From Xylogone sp. PMI_703 (taxonomy: Eukaryota; Ascomycota; Leotiomycetes), in assembly GCA_021399445.1 (NCBI GenBank), contig JAJTUQ010000004.1, forward strand, positions 3,348,001 to 3,412,000: a stretch of DNA of 64,000 nt, given 5' to 3'. The position numbers and the translations under genes are program-made. The notes beneath the pieces were generated by a model. That model did no database searches. It had not been told where the DNA came from and saw nothing but the letters and a program-made list of their open reading frames with translations. Of the stretch, positions 56,493 to 64,000 are shown one piece after another. The first letter of the stretch is position 1. The number at the start of each line of letters is the position of its first letter.

Positions 56493-59206
56493 GTAGAAGC
56501 AGGAGAGAGAAAGAGAGCATTTTAATGAGAACGAAATGGTAGGGAAGATGCTTTGTTTACCTTAGTACCACCACTGCCGCATCATGGGGCAATATCCTCC
56601 TGTCCCTGCGTATAATTGAATTGATTAATGACTCCATTGTATTGATGAGTTCATGTTAAGAGCTGAGGAGTGAGAATATAACTTGAAGGTGCAAGTTCTT
56701 CCCCTACATTGCACACACTCTCTCCCATCTCAAGTCATTTAAGAATAAGCACTCAAGGGAATAGGACGTTCTCCCCCACAGATTACTACATATGTAAACC
56801 GTAAAGATAATAGCAAGTATAAGAACAAAGCAGTGTAAAGAAAAGAAGAAGATGGAAAAGAAGAGGAGAAAGGGCCACACCTTTACTCCCCCATGAACCC
56901 ATGAAAATACCCACCTCATTCTCCATTGGTAAGACGTGCTCTATACCTTACCTCGCATCATTATCACCCATCAAATCATGTCATACACACAATATGATAT
57001 CGACAGGGCTGATAGGATTGCTCTTATCTCTCTCAATAATGTGTGCAAACCACTCACCATTCCAACCGTCCCATACGCACATACATGCATATGTATACAT
57101 GCACTCCTTGAGAAAAGTGTTCTCTGCACACACCCCCTCCCCCTCCTTCCTTACATCCTCCATAAAGTAAATATTTGTCAGTGGCAGAACTACCGAATGG
57201 AAACTAATCCTCTACACATCAGTGCAGCAGGACAAGAACGGAATAACGGAATGAAGGAAGGAGAAGTAAAACATGGGGAAAAGGCTCAATGTAGATCGTT
57301 TTCTGATTGATGTGACGTTGCCTTGATGTATATTGCTACAATCAAGAAACTTTCGTGCTTGTTTTTTTGCTGGCGGGCCTTCTTGATGTCGTCTGCCATT
57401 GGGAACAAGTACGGAAGATCCTGCTTGCTTACAGGTCCATCATCGTCGGTATAGCACTGTAAACCAGTAACTTAACTGCGGTCTCCATTCCCCTTTGCGG
57501 CACCCGGGGAAACCTGGATAAGCAACCCGAAGGCTGAGCCCGACTGAGCGTTTGCTCCTTCTGGTCTTCTTTGTCGTTCCCTCTTCCCTGCTTTCGACTC
57601 AATACCGGGCCACTTATTGCAGAACCGGATGTCTTCCCGCATACCGGACATCGGGAACAGGGGGACCGGTGGTCATGATGTACTCCACACGGTGACACAG
57701 CACTATTCTGTCTGTCTGCTTTCCCGGTCCCGCTGGCCAGCTGCTCACAAAGCGGCCAGGGAAGCAAGGAGAAGAGCAAAGGGACAAAGGAGAAGTCCGT
57801 GTGACCATGAGGCTCAGCACCAGGAGTGTCCTGTGCTTCGCTCTCTTCAATGCCCTCCTGCTGTACAACTCATCATGCACCCCGCAATGTCAAGTAGAGG
57901 CACTGCTGAGTCCCGCCTTTGCTTGGTATAATCACTGATATGGACAAGTAGACAGTATCTACATGTCGCCGGAGAAAATAAGTGCGTAGATGTCTTCTGC
58001 AGAGTTGATGGGGAGCATGCAGTGCCGAACAACATGCATTGCGTCGTCTACTGCAAGAGTCATTGAGAGGCTGTACCACACAATGCTGTAGAACGCCAAA
58101 GGGCCACTGACGACCACCATATCATGCAGGTTAAGAAGAGAAAGGCCAAACGAGGTAAAAAAAAAGCAATGAGCTTAGAAGAGTCAACCCAGCCTAGTAC
58201 AAACCAAGGTTAAAGGTCATTGGGTACCGTACAAGGATATGCATGTAATAATAAACTTTATCATTTTGGTATTATATCGGGGGTCTTGTGACAAACATCT
58301 TTGAAAGTCTCTTCTCTAAAAATTCAAAGGAAATTTTGGAAATAGATAAATCATGCAGACTCTATCTCTGCTTTCGCAAATAAATAGCAAATAGATAAAA
58401 GCCCAACATGAATGCAGCTGATTAATGAACTTTTGCAGCCCAAACACCTCCAGGAAAAGACATGGAGCCCAACGCCAAAAATAAAGAAACCAGCTATTCC
58501 AGACCGAGAATCCAATACCAGCCAAAATCCTCCAAAAGTTCCCATTTCCTCCATCAGCTTACACGTCGTAGTTTTATTTTTAGTCTTCTTTAGATACTGC
58601 CGTATGCTGTGCATCTCATAACCCCGTGGGGAAAACATGCGAGGGCGCCAATGCACACCTAGTCCGAATATAGTCCGCTGTATGCAACCAGTTCCAAATC
58701 CAGAAATAAGAAACAGTTTAGCATGATAAGCTGAGAGCGTGTTCCCTCAGAGCACAAACCAAACTTTCCACCAAAGATGATAGGGAAAATTTTTTACCCA
58801 TCCGTAAGACGCCTGAGAAAGAGAGGGACCTGTCTATTAGGTTAAGCGGTCCATTTTGCCGACTCCGGGTGCTCGCAAGAGAATAGATATATGAAGCGAA
58901 GCCAAAAATAACGCAATAACTCCTTTTGCTTGTGGAAAGCCTGCATCCGAGATGCGGCAGCGCGGCGCGGTCCGATAATCAACAAGGAAGACTCCACCAG
59001 CCCGTGGTATCGCCCATTCTCATTCATTCCCCCCCATTGGCCGTCCACTTCGCCTGCATCAGTAGATAATAAAATCAAACGGAAAGTATTATAGAATGGT
59101 GCCTTTCCTGAGCAGCTTCCAATGATTGGGAGAGTTGCTCAGCAGCCAGGTTGGACGCAGGAAAGACCCCCACTCTCGTATCGTAGAGCAACAGTTGTTG
59201 TGAACA
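56493..59206. other. Convergent gene-free region, 2.7 kb
   Basis: This lies between the 3' ends of the E2 and gluconokinase genes. Only short frames without similarity are present, some on both strands at 57430-57930. A GGTACCGTAC word is at about 58222. Unusually long for a convergent region here, it may hold long 3' UTRs or a non-coding RNA. Confidence 0.5.
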
Positions 59207-60022
59207 CTATTGCTGGTCGTCCATTTTCATGACTGTCTGGACCTTCTCAAGAGCCTCTCGCTCGACTTCCTCTATCGAACCCGTAACATCTACAGTAACC
59301 ACATCCGTCTCCTCCTCACCGGGCTCCTCAAGGGCATCAAACTGGCTGTGGACCATGTTGGCGCCCATGTAGTGTCCCTTGCGGGCGGCAACTCGTTCCA
59401 GGAGGACTTTCTCGGTAGCGTGGAGGTAGACAAAGTGCACACGAACGTTGTGTGAGTAGTAAGGAGCAACACGGATAACATCACGGTACTTGCGCTTCAG
59501 AGCCGAGCAGGTCAGCACAACACCTTGGGCACCGGACTGCAGACGACGAAGTGATTCTTGTCGTAGAGCCGTGAGCCAGTCCCAACGGTCTGCATCATTC
59601 AATGGAATACCCCGGGACATCTTGTCGATGTTTGCTGGGGGGTGGAACTGTGTGTACAATCAGTTTTTTTGTCCATAAATCGCTTTGTAATGCAACAAAC
59701 AATGCATGCTGGAAAGATTGGCTGGGTAAAGGAATAGGGCAGGAAGCGAGGGACAAAGGAAAGGGGAGCATACCTCGTCTCCTTCAATGTAGGGCAGGTT
59801 CATAGCTTCCGAGATGAACTTGGCAACCGTGCTCTTCCCACAACCGGCTGGACCTGTGATCAGCCAGATGTGCTTGTGGCTACCTTCTGGGCGACGAGTG
59901 AGATGAGTGTTGGTGGCATTGTTAAAGGAGCCGTAAGTGGTAGCTGAGATAGGCATATGGTCGGCCATTGCAGATTTCGCTTGTCCCATAGTTGGTTGAC
60001 GGTTCTCGTAGGATAACATCAT
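59207..60022 (-). CDS. Gluconokinase
   Basis: Two exons (59774-60022 and 59207-59647) with a 126-bp intron give 229 residues. The enzyme phosphorylates gluconate to 6-phosphogluconate, feeding the pentose phosphate pathway, in the cytosol. The P-loop GPAGCGKST is at residues 57-65. The splice joins IEGDE to FHPPANIDKMSRGIPLNDADR, the diagnostic substrate-binding block of the GntK family. SALKRKYRD and the lid-region KGHYMGANMVHSQFDALEEP follow, the latter also typical. About 45 residues precede the kinase fold and look disordered; ATGs at 60022 and 60019 are both possible starts, and a shorter start within this region cannot be excluded. Confidence 0.94.
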
Positions 60023-63000
60023 CGCGAGATTGGCCTTCTTTATAGACGAGGATTATGTTTATTCAGGAGATGGAAGGAGCGGGATGGACCGAGACAAAAG
60101 AATGGGCGACCCTATGGATGGGCTGAGGAGACGGCACGCGACAGGAGATGATACTGTGGGAGACCCGGTTTACTACGTCACACAAAGAGGAAACTTGTGT
60201 AGTAACAATGTACACAAAAGATGTGTGTGATGTGTTTGTCTGTGGTTGTGTTGATGAGCCAAAGAGTTTGGACGTCTTCTTTGTGTGAAAGATATATGCG
60301 AGTACACTATGACGGGGAAGTGGATGTGTTTGGGTGAGGTATATATACGTAACCAGTCAATGAAGTCAGACAGACGGGGCACTAGGGGGATAATAAATAA
60401 AAAACGGATGAGCCTTGGATCTGACTGCCCACAGTTAAGGTTTGAGTGGGGGCGGTGGGGTCGGAGAAGAGCGTGGCAACAGAGGACTCGAGGGTTAGTC
60501 AAGGTCATGCGAGGAAAGGAAGAGAAGCATCCACGATGTAGGGGCACTGTAGGTCTTGCTGGAATGAACCATCACCCGGAGCAGCAGTGGAGGGGGTTCT
60601 TCAGATGAGCCCGGAGTCGTAGTGGAGAGCAGGGTGTGACAGGAAAAGGGGGGGCATTTAGACGGGGATGGCATTCTTTAAGTATTTGTCCTGTACTGAA
60701 CTCAGGATCTTGTGCCTGGGTTGACCCAGGGGGGCATATGTTCCATGCCACGGTTTGTGAAACAAGGCAGATGGAATTTGATGAGGCACAAGAAAAGAAA
60801 AGGCACCCACTAAAACGAGGCAAACCCCGTCAGTTGAACCGTCGCAAAAGGTGCTGGGGCAAATGAGTACTCCGTACAGTAAGAAAGACTGATCCAGATT
60901 GACGGGAAGCGGATGGCGGATGGCGGAAGGCTGAGTACCGAACCAGCAGATTGGTTGAAAACACCCCTGCCACACGCACGTTCGCCTGGGGTGTTTGGCA
61001 ACAAAAAAAGGTGTGTGCGTGACTGTCACCCAGAAGGGAAACTTACTAATTTTTGCTGGAAAGGGCCAGAATAGATCGGAGTGCAGTCAGACGTGGGCAG
61101 GTCAAGGTCCAGACAAGGCAGGCACCGGGCTCGATAGGGTAGCTTGGATGGCAATTCTTAGTCCAGGTACGGGGTACAGGGGGGCTAGAAGGGTATTTTA
61201 AGTCCTAGGTCTACTTACTCAATTGGGTACTGCCACAAAGCAAGCAGATATGCGTGGCTTCTCTGCTGGCAACTGTGCTGGACTTGCCTCGTACGGACCC
61301 AAAGCACAAAACCTGAGTGAAAGTGTGACGGGCGTTGCACGCAAGACCTCTTGCCCCACAATCCCGCACTAACCGGGATGGCTTGTTTGCCCCCTGTGAT
61401 GCGCAGCACCCTGGTTCATCCGGAGGCTGGGCCTCATCAGCATCATCCGGGTCTTGCATTGTGCATTTGGCGGGGAGGGTTATTTGACTTCAATGCCCTG
61501 ATGTTGCCTGGGTCATGGGAGCCGCTGTTGAGAGCCTGCGTTTCCCTCCGCCTCTTCCTGTGCAGAGGGACGATGACGATATGCTTCCTATACTGGGTGC
61601 TAATTGGGCCGTTTGACGCTAGTCATGTTTTGTGTTACCTACAAGTCATGCAGCATCCTGCCGTAATGCTGGAGAGTCCAGAAGAGATCAAACTACCCCC
61701 TTGGGATGAATCAGTAATAAGTGGCCAGTGAGAAACACCAGCATTTGGAGACGGAAAGCATTCCAGCCCAACTCAGGTGCGTACATGTATTTGGCTGCAT
61801 GGAATGGGAAAAAAGGACAACGCAATTCCACACTAGGAATCAGAATGTCCTGCTTCACAAAAGCACCCTCTCCAATTTTGTTTGTTCTGTGCGGCCATAG
61901 CTGCTGAGGGATTTAATCCAACCACGCCGTCGGCTGCGTTGGGCGTTGATGTGTGCTGCGATACCGGTTGCAGCATCAGGTTGGTTGAGCATCAAGCCCC
62001 CTTCCCTCTCGTAACGACCTCGTAAAAATCAGCACAAGCCACGGGGGGGAAAAAAACGGGAAAATAATTTACCAGGAAATACGGTACCGTCAGACCCATC
62101 CAAGTTCCTGGACCGCCATATGGCAAGCTGCAGACGAGCGGGACCCTCTTTTTTCTGCTCTCTACAAGTAGGCGCGCGCCGGGGATCTTCGATGGACAAA
62201 ACGTCGTGTGGAGAGCGTCACCCGTGACGAAAGGCGTGGCGAGCGTGGGATGTTGTTGTGGAAGTGGGATGAAAGGCTGCCGGCTTCAGTCTCTCGGCTT
62301 GGGGCTGGAAGGAAACTCTCGCCTGAGGGAATTGGAAGGGGAGGGTGTCAGATTATCAGGGGCTACCGTGCCGTGCTGAGAAGGGAAGTTTGGAGGTACA
62401 CAGAAAACCGGTACCTCTCTGTTAAGCCATTGGACAGGAGTTCCTCGAGGTACGAAATCAGTCGCACGCGGCTTCTACTGTATTGAACGGATCCAATAGT
62501 CTGACGAACTTGACACCGTCCTTCTCACCAGTGCCTCACTTCTTCCTCCCATTCTCCTTTTCCTCGCCTCCTGCCCCGTTTGTGTCTCCTCCTCTTCCCA
62601 TTACGGCACGGCCGGCCTACCTCCGCCATTGACTGTCGAAAACAGACACCTAGCTTTGTCGCTTCTCCTTTTTCTTTTCTTACTTTCTTTTTTTCCGATC
62701 ACGAGAACGGCTCCTCTGGCTTCTCCAGCATGAAAAAGAAAGCATCTCACCGCTTTGTGAGCACGGTTATCCAGCTTCCCCGGGAAATGAATTGAGAAAA
62801 AGCACGTCCTGGTGGTAAGCTTTCCGTCCGACTCAACAGCCGCCCGTAACCCTCATTTCCAACAACGTGGAGTTGAAGGTCAGCAGATCGATCGCGCGGC
62901 GCCTTGTCAGATCGGGCCTGGCGCAGGGCCGGGAGTTTGCTCTGAGAGCCACGCTCTGGGGCTGGGGTGGCTTGCAGTGGCGCAGTGGCTTGGTTTGCGC

Positions 63001-64000
63001 CCCGCTGGCTCTCCAGCTCCACTGGTCGTGGGGGTTCGTGCTTGTCAGAACCGCAGTTGAAAAGGGTCAAGACGCACCCTCCTGCAGTGCGACTGCGACG
63101 GTACCGCGCTGTGAGTGCTTTCTGCGATGCGCGTATCAAGTACCAAGTACCAAGTACCGACGAACACCCGTCCAAGCTCCCTTCTTCTGCGCTGTAACAC
63201 ACGCAAAAGGGCCAATCCAGCCAATCCTTCTTCTTCCTCTGTAGATGCTGCATAGTCGCCCAACACCTAGAAGGCGGCTACCAATCCATCCGGTTCTTCC
63301 TTACTTGCAGCAATTCTGTGGTTGTCAGGCCACCCTTCCTCACCAACCAGAAAACGTCGTCGAACCACAACAGTAGCAGCCAGAGATAGATACATGAGCT
63401 CTTCCTGCGCCAATCCTTTGCATGTTTATCCTACATGAAAGATTGACCGCTCTGTGACACAACGGCGTTTCCGTCTCGTAACTGGTACGTCCACAGTGCC
63501 TCCAGAGTGCCCTGTCAGCATTAGAACAGCTGACCCAGGACAAGCCATGTTCCGAGGTCCAGGCTGTTCTTCGTGACGGAAGGCCGCTTTCTTCCACGAA
63601 CAAGTCGGGTCTTCTTCCAGCCTGTCTTTGTACTGTAAGTGCTTCACCGGCGCCTAGGCATGCATTTGTAAACTGATGGAACCCGGCCGCCGCGCAACCA
63701 CTTACCGGTACTTCGACTTTGACACACAGCTTTCTCCATTGTTCGTTACAGGGTGTCCCCGCTACTTGCGCTGCTCCAGGCTCAGCAACAGTGGGGTCCG
63801 GCGCCGTGGAAGCCCATCCTACAGGTCCGCGGACTGATCTTTCAGTGAGAAACACTCCTCCTTGGGCGCTAGCACAAGCATCCGGACTAATGCCAGGGCA
63901 AGGCCAGCTGATCTTCGAGCCTCAAACACATCCGCACGGCGTATCATGGTGTGCCTTCCGCCTGTTAGATGTACCCGGTGTTCTTTACCCCGTTTGGACT
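60023..64000. other. Gene-free terminal region with CT-rich tract
   Basis: Nearly 4 kb without a recognisable gene. The part near 60023 is the gluconokinase promoter. TACGGTACCGT is at 62080-62090. A pyrimidine-rich tract covers about 62500-62720 on the + strand, resembling the leader of the homeobox gene at the other end of the window. A short direct repeat of CAAGTAC lies at about 63137-63157. Minus-strand frames of up to 171 codons look like chance. A gene to the right of the window, transcribed rightwards, would explain the layout. Confidence 0.5.
63137..63157 (+). repeat. CAAGTAC tandem repeat, three copies
   Basis: Three head-to-tail copies of the heptamer CAAGTAC occur in the terminal non-coding region, with no evident function. 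Confidence 0.6.

Noticed and set aside
63340..63855. 171-codon minus-strand ORF near the right end
   Set aside because: No recognisable domain, and nearby frames on both strands are equally open.
1..64000. tRNA, 5S rRNA, CRISPR array, transposon ends
   Set aside because: No convincing B-box/cloverleaf, 5S-like sequence, regular repeat-spacer array, transposase or long terminal repeat was seen by eye; a covariance-model and repeat search would be needed to exclude them.

Overview
This 64 kb window is nuclear DNA of a filamentous ascomycete (Pezizomycotina). The evidence is dense intron-containing genes with short introns (mostly 46-125 bp), GTRNGT-type donors, CTAAC/CTGAC-like branch points, and fungal-specific families (Zn2Cys6 regulator, RIC1, ATP10, Prp5). 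Several proteins look closest to Leotiomycetes/Helotiales homologues from memory, but that placement is inference. No mobile element, CRISPR array, rRNA or tRNA gene was recognised.

Layout: (1) 1-4737 is a long gene-free, GC- and CT-rich upstream region of a homeobox regulator gene (4738-6644, +). (2) 7.7-20.2 kb carries mitochondrial P5C dehydrogenase (+), an SDR oxidoreductase (+), glycine-cleavage T protein (-), V-ATPase subunit H (-), mitotic cyclin B (-) and mitoribosomal uL2m (+). (3) 21-36 kb carries a seven-exon Zn2Cys6 transcription factor (-), a THO3-like WD40 protein (-), RIC1 (+), CK2 beta (+), an aldo-keto reductase (-) and class II fructose-bisphosphate aldolase (+). (4) 37-54.6 kb carries a PAP2 lipid phosphatase (+), a mitochondrial-type HMG-box protein (-), the splicing helicase Prp5 (+), a small putatively myristoylated protein (-), a C2H2 zinc-finger factor (+), a hydrophilin-like protein (-), ribosomal protein L35/uL29 (-), the Golgi SNARE Gos1 (+) and ATP10 (-). 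(5) 54.9-60 kb carries the branched-chain 2-oxoacid dehydrogenase E2 (+) and gluconokinase (-). (6) 60-64 kb is gene-free and ends in CT-rich sequence that may be the leader of a gene beyond the edge.

The genes are mostly housekeeping. They are not an operon or a metabolite cluster; they sit as divergent pairs (cyclin B/uL2m, THO3/RIC1, AKR/aldolase, HMG/Prp5, small protein/C2H2, L35/Gos1, ATP10/E2) and convergent pairs. Six products are probably mitochondrial. The most interesting signals are three apparent introns in the splicing helicase Prp5 that are all multiples of three and free of stops, a tandem splice acceptor in the Zn2Cys6 regulator where one choice truncates the protein, cell-cycle-box-like motifs upstream of cyclin B, and a recurrent intergenic TACGGTACCGTA-type palindrome. 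I found no convincing undescribed multi-gene system. All exon boundaries were deduced by eye from frame, splice consensus and family resemblance.
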